64,000 nt of DNA from Opitutus terrae PB90-1 (GTDB taxonomy: Bacteria; Verrucomicrobiota; Verrucomicrobiia; Opitutales; Opitutaceae): positions 1,302,001 through 1,366,000 of the forward strand of contig NC_010571.1 of assembly GCF_000019965.1 (NCBI RefSeq). The letters are read 5' to 3'. Positions within the stretch are counted from its first letter, which is position 1. Every line of letters begins with the position of its first letter. The notes under the pieces are model-generated. The model was given only the letters and a program-made list of their open reading frames with translations. It was not told where the DNA came from and made no database searches. Positions 12,440-21,452 of the stretch are shown one piece after another. Made by a program: the position numbers and the translations under genes.

Positions 12440-13348
12440 ATGTCGTCTACCGTTTCTGCCGGCACTCAAGTCGTCGTAACTACGGAGGCGCGCGGCACGA
12501 ACGCGATGCCGGTCCATCCACGTGGCGCGGTGGGAATCATTGCGCGCACGCCGGCCGGGTCGGAAGCTCACTACCTGATTCGGTTTCTCGACGGATTCGA
12601 GACGTCGTTCACCCGCGATCAATTCGAAATTCTGAAGCACTTTAAAGATCGGCTGCCGACGCCACCCAACGGCGCTGGGGAATTCGAATTGGAAAACTGC
12701 ATCATCTATCGGTGTGTTGTCGGCTCCCGCGCCTACGGCCTGGACACCGATGCTTCGGATACGGATCTCCGCGGCGTATATCTCGCACCGCTGGAGATGC
12801 ACCTCTCATTGTTCGGCGCGCCGGAGCAGTTCGAGGACAATGGGGCGCAGACGTGTTACTGGGAGCTGCAGAAATTCCTGGTGATGGCGCTCAAGGCGAA
12901 CCCCAACATCCTCGAATGCCTCTATTCGCCGCTCGTGGAAAAGATCACTCCGCTCGGCGCGCGGCTGCTCACGTTACGTGAGTCCTTTCTCTCGCAGATG
13001 ATTTTTCAGACCTTCAACGGCTACGCATTGAGCCAATTCAAGAAGCTTGAGCAGGATCGCCGAAACCAGGGCGAGATTCGTTGGAAACACGCCATGCACC
13101 TACTGCGGCTGCTGCTGACGGGCGCGGCCACGCTGCGCGAACGCCGCGTGCCGGTGCGCGTGGAGCAGCATCGCCAGCGGCTCCTCGCCATTAAACATGG
13201 CGAGCTACCGTGGCCCGAGGTTGATGCTTGGCGGCAGGAGTTGCACCGCGACTTCGAACGCGCCCTGGCCGAGACCACCTTACCCGAGCGGCCCGACTAT
13301 GAAGCAACGAATCGCTTCCTCATCGAGGCGCGCCACGCACATACGTGA
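12440..13348 (+). CDS. Nucleotidyltransferase 1 (COG3541-like) with extra N-terminal domain
   Basis: The 302-aa protein has a beta-rich N-terminal domain (residues 1-70) followed by a pol-beta-fold nucleotidyltransferase with GSRAYG (95-100) and ASDTDLRG (105-112). These supply the G-S motif and the two catalytic Asp. The third carboxylate, expected in a DxV-type strand before QKFLVMALK, is not evident (TCYWELQKF), so activity may differ from its neighbour. Such enzymes transfer nucleotides to RNA, proteins or small molecules; next to rtcB, a role in RNA 3'-end repair is plausible. It overlaps the next gene by 4 nt. Confidence 0.85.
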   Translation: MSSTVSAGTQVVVTTEARGTNAMPVHPRGAVGIIARTPAGSEAHYLIRFLDGFETSFTRDQFEILKHFKDRLPTPPNGAGEFELENCIIYRCVVGSRAYGLDTDASDTDLRGVYLAPLEMHLSLFGAPEQFEDNGAQTCYWELQKFLVMALKANPNILECLYSPLVEKITPLGARLLTLRESFLSQMIFQTFNGYALSQFKKLEQDRRNQGEIRWKHAMHLLRLLLTGAATLRERRVPVRVEQHRQRLLAIKHGELPWPEVDAWRQELHRDFERALAETTLPERPDYEATNRFLIEARHAHT

Positions 13349-14115
13349 GCCTTCTCCCAATGACCATTGATCCGCGCCTGAATCGCATCGTCGCGGCCCA
13401 ACCGCATCCGCTGCTCTTTGCTACGATCAGCGGTGCGCACCTCTATGGATTTCCTTCGCCGGATTCGGATTTCGACCTGCGCGGCGCGCACATTTTGCCA
13501 ATCGAACGGGTCGTCGGCTTGGACATCTCGGACGAAACGCTTGAGGACTCGCGTGTGATCGAGGGACTGGAGATGGACATCGTGAGCCATGACGTCCGGA
13601 AGTTTTTCCGGCTCCTGCTCAAGAAAAACGGCTACGTGCTGGAGCAGCTCTATTCACCGCTCGTGGTTCAGACAACGCCCGAGCACGCCGAATTGAAACA
13701 AATCGCGCGCGGCTGCATCACGCGGCATCACTCGCACCACTATTTCGGTTTCTCCGAAACCCAATGGAAACTCTTCCTCAAAGAGTCTCCCCGCCGGGTT
13801 AAGCCACTGCTCTACGTTTATCGGGTTCTGCTCACCGGCATCTGGCTGATGCGCACGGGCGAGATTGAAGCCAACCTCGTCAAACTCAACGAGAGCTTCC
13901 GCCTTCCTCACGTACCTGATCTCGTCGCGCGAAAATCGAGCGGTCCCGAGGAGTCGATCCTCAATGAGGCGGACATCGCCTATCACGAATCCGAGTATCT
14001 GCGTCTTCGTAGAGAATTACAGGCCGCACACGACGCGAGCAGCCTGCTCAAAACACCGAGCGCGGAGACAAGAAGCGCGATGAACGAACTCCTCCTGCGG
14101 CTGCGGCTGTCCTGA
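13345..14115 (+). CDS. Nucleotidyltransferase 2 (COG3541-like)
   Basis: The 256-aa product starts at GTG 13345, overlapping the previous stop as GTGA; ATG 13360 is the alternative. It has SGAHLYGF (29-36), SDFDLRG (41-47) and a third acidic site in MDIVSHDVRKF (D78), so the full catalytic set is present. The C-terminal 150 residues are helical. Together with the preceding gene it forms a tandem pair of related but divergent enzymes. The likely substrate is an RNA end, inferred only from the RtcB context. Confidence 0.87.
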   Translation: MSLLPMTIDPRLNRIVAAQPHPLLFATISGAHLYGFPSPDSDFDLRGAHILPIERVVGLDISDETLEDSRVIEGLEMDIVSHDVRKFFRLLLKKNGYVLEQLYSPLVVQTTPEHAELKQIARGCITRHHSHHYFGFSETQWKLFLKESPRRVKPLLYVYRVLLTGIWLMRTGEIEANLVKLNESFRLPHVPDLVARKSSGPEESILNEADIAYHESEYLRLRRELQAAHDASSLLKTPSAETRSAMNELLLRLRLS

Positions 14116-14122
14116 TGGGTTC

Positions 14123-14890
14123 ATGCGCATGCGCATTCGCATCCTAAGCGATCTGCATCGGGAATTCGGCGACGTCGAATTGCCCGAAGTTCCTGCTGAT
14201 GTCGTGCTGCTCGCTGGCGACATCGATCGCAATATTCGCGGTGTGACTTGGGCACGCCAGAAGTTTCCCGGTGTCCCGGTGCTCTACGTGGCAGGCAATC
14301 ACGAGCACTACGACGAGAGGATCGGACGGCTTCATGAGAAGCTGCGGGATGCGGCGTTGGGCTCGAACGTCGTCATCCTCGAGAACGAGAGTTTCGACTG
14401 GAATGGTTACCGCTTCTTCGGTGCCACGCTCTGGACAGATTTCGATCTCTTGGGAGACCGCTCGACCGCAATGTTTGCAGCTGGCTCGAAAGAAAAGGGG
14501 ATGAATGATTATCGAAAGATCCGGCGTGAAGACACTGGTCGACTACATCCCAAGCACACAGCGATGCTTCACGCTGACTCGCGTTTAGCGCTCACGCAGT
14601 TTCTAGCCAACGCCGACCGCACGCGCTCGATCGTAATCACGCATCACGCACCATCGATTCGATCGCTGCCCGAAACCAAACACGTTGAGCCCATCAGTGC
14701 CGCCTACGCATCGAACCTGGAGAGTCTGATTACGGCAAACGGTCCTGCGCTCTGGGTGCATGGACACACTCACTACCCACGCGACTATGTCCTCGGACAA
14801 ACGCGGATCGTGAACAATGCGCTCGGGTATCCTGGAAGCACTGAGATCGCGAATCCCGGCTTTCGGCATGGTCTAATCGTAGAACTGTAG
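14123..14890 (+). CDS. Calcineurin-like metallophosphoesterase
   Basis: The 255-aa cytosolic protein has the metallophosphoesterase motifs in order: SDLHREF, AGDID, AGNHEHYD, ITHHAPS and WVHGHTHYP. These bind two metal ions. Such enzymes remove phosphates or open 2',3'-cyclic phosphates, which would prepare RNA ends before or after RtcB ligation. It starts 8 bp after the second nucleotidyltransferase and is the last gene of the + strand cassette. Two ATG codons, at 14123 and 14129, are possible starts. Confidence 0.92.
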   Translation: MRMRIRILSDLHREFGDVELPEVPADVVLLAGDIDRNIRGVTWARQKFPGVPVLYVAGNHEHYDERIGRLHEKLRDAALGSNVVILENESFDWNGYRFFGATLWTDFDLLGDRSTAMFAAGSKEKGMNDYRKIRREDTGRLHPKHTAMLHADSRLALTQFLANADRTRSIVITHHAPSIRSLPETKHVEPISAAYASNLESLITANGPALWVHGHTHYPRDYVLGQTRIVNNALGYPGSTEIANPGFRHGLIVEL

Positions 14891-14910
14891 TTGGGCTCGT
14901 TCGCACGGGA

Positions 14911-16059
14911 TCAGCTGTTGCATTGTCGCCGACTCGTTACCCACTCGGTGAGAGACCGCTCCAGTAACGAGCCTTTCAGGGGATCATTGCGATCCACCAC
15001 CGAATCGGCCCAAAGTAACCACGCTTCCTCGTCGGCCGTGAGCGTCCCGTCGGCTTTTTGCCCGCGAAGCTTTGCTTCACAAGCGGCGCGAAATTCTCGC
15101 ATCAAATTCGCTTCACGCCATCTGAGAGCCGATTCACGGAATAGATTTCTCCGCTTCTCTTCCTCCTGCCGCTGCCTTTCGGCTTCTTCCCGGCGCCGAG
15201 CTTCCTCGGCCCATTGTTGCCGTTGCGCTTCCCACTTCAGGTGAGCCGCGTGCTTTCCCTGCGCACAAATGATGAAGCCTTCGACAATTTCGGTGAGCTT
15301 CTCGTCGAGTTTCTGAACTTTTCCATCGCTCCACGATTTTCGGGCGCCTTGAGGCTCATACTCCGCCAAAACAATCTTCAAGCGACCTGTCGGCCGATAG
15401 CGCCAGCGATCCCACGTCCAACTTTGCTTCTTTTCTTCCGCTGTAAGCTCGCGCTCGTAGCGTTCGACCACTTCTTGCACGGAAAAATCGATCTTGGTTT
15501 TTGTGGCCACAAAGATCGGCTGCACACTTTCGCTTCCCTCCTTAGGTTCTTCCAAGACAAAGCCATTTCGTTCGAGCATCCAAGCGAGGCGGTTCAGAAT
15601 CTCGATGGCACGTTCGAACGTGTCCGGCGTGACCGAAACCCGTAGATGCGGAATGTCGCGCTTCCCGTAAAGGGTCCCATATCGGCTGTCTTTGGCCCCG
15701 CCCCGGAATGCTGCCCGCGTCTTTTGAACGATCGGATGTGGTTTCTCCGGAGCGGGGGTGTTGTCCACGGTCACAGTTGAATCTATTTCCGCTGACTTCG
15801 AGATCTTGGCTCCTTCTCCTAGACTTGTGCTCTCGCGTTCGCCCGGCTTCCGGGAACCAAGAGTTGGACGAGGTATGACTTTCCCATGGGCCAATTGAGT
15901 CCAGTAGCCACGTGGTGGCGTTGGGACATCCAGCCTCCGACAAGCCTTCGCAACAGCGACGCTCGACACGCCGTAGTCAGCAGCAACCTTGGTCGCGGGC
16001 TTTGACCACACGAGATCAAAAAGCTCCGTTCGCGTCAGAGTAGTTTTGGCATCCGGCAT
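14911..16059 (-). CDS. HTH-containing hypothetical protein
   Basis: ATG 16059 gives a 382-aa protein; the frame opens further upstream at 16245, but that part looks random. Residues 8-55 form an HTH-like segment (LTRTELFDLVWSKP, YGVSSVAVAKACRRLDVP, then PPRGYW), and residues 290-345 are an Arg/Glu/Gln-rich coiled coil. This family is common on accessory elements, but its function is unknown. It is convergent with the repair cassette and only 20 bp from its end, so it probably marks the boundary. No gene is seen in 16060-16476. Confidence 0.7.
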   Translation of the reverse strand: MPDAKTTLTRTELFDLVWSKPATKVAADYGVSSVAVAKACRRLDVPTPPRGYWTQLAHGKVIPRPTLGSRKPGERESTSLGEGAKISKSAEIDSTVTVDNTPAPEKPHPIVQKTRAAFRGGAKDSRYGTLYGKRDIPHLRVSVTPDTFERAIEILNRLAWMLERNGFVLEEPKEGSESVQPIFVATKTKIDFSVQEVVERYERELTAEEKKQSWTWDRWRYRPTGRLKIVLAEYEPQGARKSWSDGKVQKLDEKLTEIVEGFIICAQGKHAAHLKWEAQRQQWAEEARRREEAERQRQEEEKRRNLFRESALRWREANLMREFRAACEAKLRGQKADGTLTADEEAWLLWADSVVDRNDPLKGSLLERSLTEWVTSRRQCNS

Positions 16060-16476
16060 ACCATCAAAGCCTGGCAGGCAAAACGATGCCCACAAGTTAT
16101 CGCAGTTTTCAGCGGTTCGATAACTCGCGTCGTGTTTTCCGCGGGCATCCTTCGGTGAGCTGGTCTGCAAAACGCGACGCGACTTTGGGCAGGTTCGAAA
16201 AGCGCGCCTTCTCGTGGGATTCAACCGACTCCCTAAAGCCACCAAAACAGAGCCAAAAACGACGACTTGTGGGGTTCAGCGGCAGCGTTCGTCGCCGCAC
16301 TTTACCAAATGAGCCTGCGATCGGACACTCGAAGCTCAACACAAACCGCGATCCCGGCCCATCAGGAAACCGCACTGCGCGCCAAGAGGCCGGCTCGCAG
16401 GTGATGCAGCTGCCGTCGCGCGCGGTCGTTTTTTGGGCTTAACGCTCTCCGCTGCCGCGCAGATCATGCTGGCGCC

Positions 16477-17055
16477 ATGCCCTACGCCGTCGCCATTTCA
16501 GGAAGTCCGCGCCACAACGGAAACACAGAGACGCTGCTGCGTCGCTGCCTCGATCGGCTTTCGGGGCAGGGCATTGCCGGCGAGCTGGTCAGTCTGATCG
16601 GGTTGCACATTCGCGGCTGCCAGGCATGTGGCGCCTGTAGTGAGACGCGCGACCAATCGTGTCCGGGAGGTGCTGGCGACGATTTCGAGCAGGTATTCGA
16701 GAAGATGCGCGCGGCGGACATTCTCGTGGTCGGTTCGCCGACGTACTTCGGCTCGGCCACACCGGAGCTGATGGCGCTACTCGATCGGGCCGGCTACGTG
16801 TCGCGCGCCAACGGGCATCTGTTTTCCCGCAAGCTCGGCGGCCCCATCACCGTCGCGCGCCGCGCGGGCCACAACTTCACCTACGCGCAGTTGATGTTCT
16901 GGTATACCATCAACGACATGATCGTGCCTGGGTCGACCTACTGGCCGGTCGCGCTCGCGCGCGAGCCCGGCGCGGTGTTGAAGGACGAGGAAGCGCTCCG
17001 CACCGTTGATCGTTTCGCCGACAATCTCGCCTGGTTGGCGGGCAAGCTGAACTAG
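16477..17055 (+). CDS. Flavodoxin-fold NAD(P)H-dependent FMN reductase
   Basis: The 192-aa protein starts with the FMN-phosphate loop SGSPRHNGNTETL and has SPTYFGSATPELMALLDR, both typical of the NADPH-dependent FMN reductase family. A Cys cluster (CQACGAC...C, residues 49-67) resembles that of iron-sulfur flavoproteins. It probably carries electrons in redox or detoxification reactions in the cytoplasm. Its stop codon is provided by the terminal repeat of the element at 17053. Confidence 0.88.
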   Translation: MPYAVAISGSPRHNGNTETLLRRCLDRLSGQGIAGELVSLIGLHIRGCQACGACSETRDQSCPGGAGDDFEQVFEKMRAADILVVGSPTYFGSATPELMALLDRAGYVSRANGHLFSRKLGGPITVARRAGHNFTYAQLMFWYTINDMIVPGSTYWPVALAREPGAVLKDEEALRTVDRFADNLAWLAGKLN

Positions 17056-17205
17056 CCCGGATATTTCATGAAATTCATCAAATATCCCGCCCTCCGGGCC
17101 GGCTTTGCCAGGGCTGAATTGCCGCCCCGACAAGTCGGGGCTCCGCCGCAGGCGGACGAAAATATCGGAGGGAGCTTCACTCCTGTTCATGAAGTTTCCG
17201 GGCTA
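17053..17205. repeat. Short MITE-like element with inverted ends
   Basis: The ends TAGCCCGGATATTTCATGAA and, inverted, TAGCCCGGAAACTTCATGAA match at 17 of 20 positions. The 153-bp element has no coding capacity and contains further GC-rich inverted repeats. It overlaps the stop codon of the FMN reductase gene. It could be a non-autonomous transposable repeat or a bidirectional terminator. No transposase is visible. Confidence 0.55.
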
Positions 17206-17358
17206 AACGGCCGCAGGTGATCAGCGCCCGGAGGAAAGTGACCGACCGTGCCGGGTTCGCGCGACCCGGGGCTCACCCTCCGCGGATCGTCGAAGAAAAA
17301 AACTTCTCCGAACCCACCTGAGTTATTTCGCGTCACATCAAGCCACAGACTTTTCACC

Positions 17359-18987
17359 GTGTCGCTCCTCACTCGACGATTCTCCTGCTGGTTGCTGATC
17401 GGGATTGTGCTGGGCAGCGGATGGCTGGCACCGGCCGGCCGCGCCGCCGAAGACACGCGGACGGCGGCGACGCCTGAGACGGATTTCGGCGCGGTAGTGG
17501 TGTTGTCGCCTTACGAGGTCGTGGCGCAGAGCCTGGATTTTCGCCGCTGGCGCAGATACAGCTCGCCTCATTTCCTGGTGTATACCGACGCCGATCCGAA
17601 CCTTGCGGCGATGGCGGTCAGGCAGATGGAGATGGTGCAGCAGACCGCCGAGTTTTACTTTCGCCGCAAGATCACCCGGCTGGCGCCCATGATCGCGGTG
17701 TTGCCGACCCGGGCGGAGGACTGGCGCCGGATCGGAGCCGAAAGCGACGCGGAGTGGGACATGCAGGGAGTGATGATCGGCTCATGCCGGAAGCTGCAGC
17801 TCATCCAGAACGACTGGCAAAAAAAGGATCTGAGTCCGGCTTGGCGGGGATTGGTGGCGTATCAGCTCGAGACCATCGGCGTGGCGGGCCCGCCCTGGTT
17901 CAAACGTGGCATCGAAGCGTTTTTCAGCGCGGTGAACATCCGCGGCGACACGCTGACGATGGGTCGCCAGCGGGAGTGGAGGAAAACGTTGGCCCGACAC
18001 GGGTGGATCGAGTGGCCGCGTTTCTTCGGCCTGAGCGGAGCGGCAGCCGAGGGTCCCGGGGCGCTGCCCCGCGGGCAATTCAGCGCGCAGGCCGCGGTGA
18101 TCATGCACTACTGCCTCAGTCATCCGGCGCCGGGCTGGACGCCGCGATTGTTTGCGTGGGCCAGCTATCTCGCCGCGGGCGGCGTTCCCTCGGAAGAAAA
18201 CTTCCAGCGATTTTTCGAAATCGGCTGGGCGGATTGGCAGCAACGGCTCGAGCGCATGCTCGACGACCGGAAATACACCGAGGCGACCGTACGCTTCATG
18301 CCGGCATCACTACGGTTTCCCGTGGCGAGCAACGACGTCTCGACGGCGGAGATGCGCGAGTTGTTCGTGTTGTCTCAGATCGCGACGCGCCCGACGAAGG
18401 AAAGCGACGCCTCGCTCGACGCGCTCCTCGCGCACGGGCTGGCGACCGAGTCGCTGCGCGAGCTCCTGGCGGATGCTTGCGGCGCTCGCGGCCGGACGGA
18501 CGCGCAGTTCGAGGAACTTCGTCGGCTGATCGCGCTGGGTTCGGAAAACCCGGCCGTGTACGCCGATGCGGCGCAGATCCTTTTTCAACGGGAGCGGACC
18601 GACGACACGCTCGACGCGCGGTTGGGCGGCGAGGACGGCGAGCAGATACGGGACTGGTGCCGAAAGGCGGTGGCGCTGGAGCCGCTGTATCTCAAGGCCG
18701 CGGAGCTGCTGGCCTGGGCGGAGGCGATTGCGCCGACGGTCGATGCGCGAAGCCTCGCGGCGATTACCAACCTCCACCGGGCGCTCGATCAGTACACGCG
18801 GACCGACAAGATACTCGTTGCGCTCGCGGTGGCGCAGTGGCGAGTGGGCAACGGGGCCGAAGCACACGCGCTCGCCGAGCAGATCCGCGCGTCCGAGCTG
18901 AGCGGCAGCTGGGCCAAACAGCTCGCCGCCGACTTGCTGGCGCGGCTCGACGCGACGTCGATCCGCAGCACGACGGATGGCGGGTAA
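17359..18987 (+). CDS. Secreted TPR-like hypothetical protein
   Basis: The most likely start is GTG 17359, which leads directly into a signal peptide (basic SLLTRRF, then a hydrophobic WLLIGIVLGSGWLAPAG core). The mature part has a segment beginning YSSPHFLVYTDADPNLAAM, as in secreted DUF1570-like peptidase-related proteins, and a C-terminal helical repeat region (about 350-540). No zinc-binding HExxH is seen. The function is unknown. The adjacent small secreted protein may be co-transcribed. Confidence 0.7.
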   Translation: MSLLTRRFSCWLLIGIVLGSGWLAPAGRAAEDTRTAATPETDFGAVVVLSPYEVVAQSLDFRRWRRYSSPHFLVYTDADPNLAAMAVRQMEMVQQTAEFYFRRKITRLAPMIAVLPTRAEDWRRIGAESDAEWDMQGVMIGSCRKLQLIQNDWQKKDLSPAWRGLVAYQLETIGVAGPPWFKRGIEAFFSAVNIRGDTLTMGRQREWRKTLARHGWIEWPRFFGLSGAAAEGPGALPRGQFSAQAAVIMHYCLSHPAPGWTPRLFAWASYLAAGGVPSEENFQRFFEIGWADWQQRLERMLDDRKYTEATVRFMPASLRFPVASNDVSTAEMRELFVLSQIATRPTKESDASLDALLAHGLATESLRELLADACGARGRTDAQFEELRRLIALGSENPAVYADAAQILFQRERTDDTLDARLGGEDGEQIRDWCRKAVALEPLYLKAAELLAWAEAIAPTVDARSLAAITNLHRALDQYTRTDKILVALAVAQWRVGNGAEAHALAEQIRASELSGSWAKQLAADLLARLDATSIRSTTDGG

Positions 18988-19081
18988 GGGCGTCATCCGA
19001 CCTGCATCGCAAGCGGCGGGGACCGCGGCGCGGGTCGGCTCCTTGCGGGCGATCAGCTCCAATGCCACGCTGCGCGCACCG

Positions 19082-19597
19082 ATGCGTTTACTGCTGTTCA
19101 TCCTGGGCCTCCTCGTGCCTGCGAGCCTGTCGGCCGCAGCCGGGGTGGCAGCGGCGATCAACCGGCAGGTGGCGACGTGTGCGGCGGCGTGGCAGCGGGA
19201 GGATTTTCCCGCCATCATCGCGCACATGCCGCCGCACGTCGTGCAGCGACTCGGAGGGCGCGCCGCGTTGGAGCGCGAGTTGAAGCAGCATTTTGCTGCC
19301 GCTCGGGAGCTCGGCGCCGAACGGCTCGAGGTTCGCGCGGGCGAGCCTTCAGCACTGCAGCTGCGCGGCCGCTGGACCATCGCGTACGTGCCGCTCACTG
19401 CCGTGGTTCACAGTGCCTATGTCGACCTGACGCAGGACACCGGAGCGCTGGCGGTTTCGCCCGACCGCGGGCGCCGCTGGTTCTTCGTGCTCCTCTATGG
19501 CACCGACCAGGCCGAACTCGACGCCTGGTTTCCGGAGTTTCGGGGTCAAGTGCGCGTTCCAGTTGCCGCGAAGCCGCGCCTGACGCTCGCGAATTAG
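19082..19597 (+). CDS. Small secreted protein of unknown function
   Basis: ATG 19082 opens a 171-aa product with a clear signal peptide (MRLLLFILGLLVPASLSAAAG). The remainder is a compact alpha-beta domain with QLRGRWTIAYVPLTAVV, reminiscent of SnoaL/NTF2-like folds, but too weak to assign. It lies 94 bp after the TPR-like gene on the same strand. Confidence 0.65.
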   Translation: MRLLLFILGLLVPASLSAAAGVAAAINRQVATCAAAWQREDFPAIIAHMPPHVVQRLGGRAALERELKQHFAAARELGAERLEVRAGEPSALQLRGRWTIAYVPLTAVVHSAYVDLTQDTGALAVSPDRGRRWFFVLLYGTDQAELDAWFPEFRGQVRVPVAAKPRLTLAN

Positions 19598-19676
19598 CCG
19601 GGGCCGAAGGCGCGTGGTCGGACGCGCCCGACCACAGGTTGACACGGGGACAGGCTTCGCCTCGCCACCGATCCGT

Positions 19677-21347
19677 TCAACGCGGATCGTTCGTCACGAC
19701 AGCGCTGCCGCTCAGGACCGTGCGCGCATGATTGACGCGCGCGTTGCCGGCATCGGCGTCCACGGCCACGGCGAGCAACTGCTGGTAGTACTTCGCGGCC
19801 TTCACGGTGTTGCCGCTGCGTTCGGCGGCCAGCCCGGCTCCATAGAGACTGTTGAATCGATTAGGACTCGCTTCGAGCACAGCCTCAAATGCCGCGAGCG
19901 CCTCGGTACTGCGGCCGGTTTCCAGCAGCAGATCGCCGAGCAGGTCGCCCGCCGGCACCACCTCGCCGGGGGTGACGGCTTCCTTGTCGGTGCTCGCTTC
20001 GATTTCCGCCGCGCGGCGCATCGAAGCGATCGCATCATCGCGCTTCCCCTCCGCCCACTGCACCCAGGCTTGGGCGGCCAGGAGCTGCGTTTCCGCCTGC
20101 GAACGCCAATAAGCCGCACCCACCGACGCAGCGAGTTGCTGCCGCACGCGCTGCAGCTCTGCCACCTCGCTGCGCGCCGCGTCGAGCTGCCCGCTGCGGG
20201 CCGCACCGATCGCGCGGGCGTAGCGAACGATCGAATCGCATTGGAGATACTGCCGGCCCCAGGGAAATGCCGCCGGCTGACGCAGCGGGAGCTTTGCCGC
20301 TTCGTCCCATCGCTGGCGTTCCAGCGTGCACCGGGCCGGAATCGCCGCGAACGCGAAGGCCGTCGCGGTCAGCTGCACGGGCGAAAAGGGCCCCGTCAGC
20401 GTCGCGAGATAGCGGCGGATCTTTTCGGCCTCCGCGTATTGGCCGCGCTGGAGATGCGCATACACGAGATAGTCGAGCGCGTGCGTTTCGTGGGCATTGA
20501 GCGCACCGGCGGACTGGCTCAGCTTGCGTGCGGCTTCGGCGGAGCGGCGGTTGAACTCGATCGATTTCTCCCACAGCCCGCGCCGCGTGTAGATATGCGT
20601 CGGCATATGCAGCGCATGCGGCACGTCGGGCGCGACGGAGCCGTAGGTGTCGCACACCTCGAGCGCCCGATCCGCCAGCAGCGGAAAATCGTAGGCATGG
20701 ATCTTGTAGTGCTGCGCGCCGGGATGATTGGGCAACTTGGCCAGCACCCGCTGGAGTTGCGCCGCGGCTTCGAGCTGCACCCGATGCGACTTGTCCTTCG
20801 ACTGAAACCGCGTCGGCGCGAGGTGGAACAGAGCGCTGAACGCGAGCGCGTCGAGGTCGTCCGGATAACGGTCCGCCAGCTGGCCTGACGCGACGTCCAG
20901 CGCCTGCAGCCGCGGCACATGGCCGGCGCTCGCGTCGTGGCCAAAGTACGCGGCCAGCGTCCGGAGATAATCCTGTTCGCGAACCGTGGCGGGTGGACAG
21001 GCCAACCCGCGGTCGATGAACTCCGCCCCTTGCCGCAGCTCCGCTTCGGTCGGCGCGTCAGGCCAGAGCGGATGCAACAGGGTCATGGCGCGGCCCCAGT
21101 ATGCCAAGGCGCAGTGCGGGTCGGCCGCGATGGCCCGGGCGAATGCACGATCCGCCTCGGGATACATCATGTGATGCAGCAGCTGGGTGCCACGGACCAC
21201 GTGATCGCGCGCCTCAGGTGAGCCGCTGACCTCAAACTGGATGGTACCGAGCTGATCGCCGAGAGCGTCGTCGCCGGCAAGGAGACGGACGGAGAAACCG
21301 AGACCGCCGAGCGCAACGAAGAAGAAGAGGGAACGTGTGGCTTTCAT
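19677..21347 (-). CDS. Secreted TPR-repeat protein
   Basis: From ATG 21347 the product is 556 aa with a signal peptide (MKATRSLFFFVALGGLGFS). Repeats with TPR spacing start with HHMMYPEADRAFARAIAADP and LAYWGRAMTLLHPLW, and return at the C-terminus (TEALAAFEAVLEASPNRFNSL, then AGLAAERSGNTVKAAKYYQQL). It probably acts as a periplasmic scaffold for protein contacts. A longer reading frame upstream to 22049 is antisense to the DUF72 gene and is rejected. Confidence 0.83.
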   Translation of the reverse strand: MKATRSLFFFVALGGLGFSVRLLAGDDALGDQLGTIQFEVSGSPEARDHVVRGTQLLHHMMYPEADRAFARAIAADPHCALAYWGRAMTLLHPLWPDAPTEAELRQGAEFIDRGLACPPATVREQDYLRTLAAYFGHDASAGHVPRLQALDVASGQLADRYPDDLDALAFSALFHLAPTRFQSKDKSHRVQLEAAAQLQRVLAKLPNHPGAQHYKIHAYDFPLLADRALEVCDTYGSVAPDVPHALHMPTHIYTRRGLWEKSIEFNRRSAEAARKLSQSAGALNAHETHALDYLVYAHLQRGQYAEAEKIRRYLATLTGPFSPVQLTATAFAFAAIPARCTLERQRWDEAAKLPLRQPAAFPWGRQYLQCDSIVRYARAIGAARSGQLDAARSEVAELQRVRQQLAASVGAAYWRSQAETQLLAAQAWVQWAEGKRDDAIASMRRAAEIEASTDKEAVTPGEVVPAGDLLGDLLLETGRSTEALAAFEAVLEASPNRFNSLYGAGLAAERSGNTVKAAKYYQQLLAVAVDADAGNARVNHARTVLSGSAVVTNDPR

Positions 21348-21452
21348 GAGAACGGGCGTGTGGGGTAGTGCCTGGTTGACTGAAGCCGGGAGGCAATGAA
21401 CCCCAATCCCGTCATTCGTCAGCTCGATGACAGGAACCCGGGCCGCGGATGC

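Noticed and set aside
2900-14890. Prophage carrying tRNAs
   Set aside because: No capsid, tail, terminase, portal or integrase gene is present, and the neighbours are RNA-repair genes.
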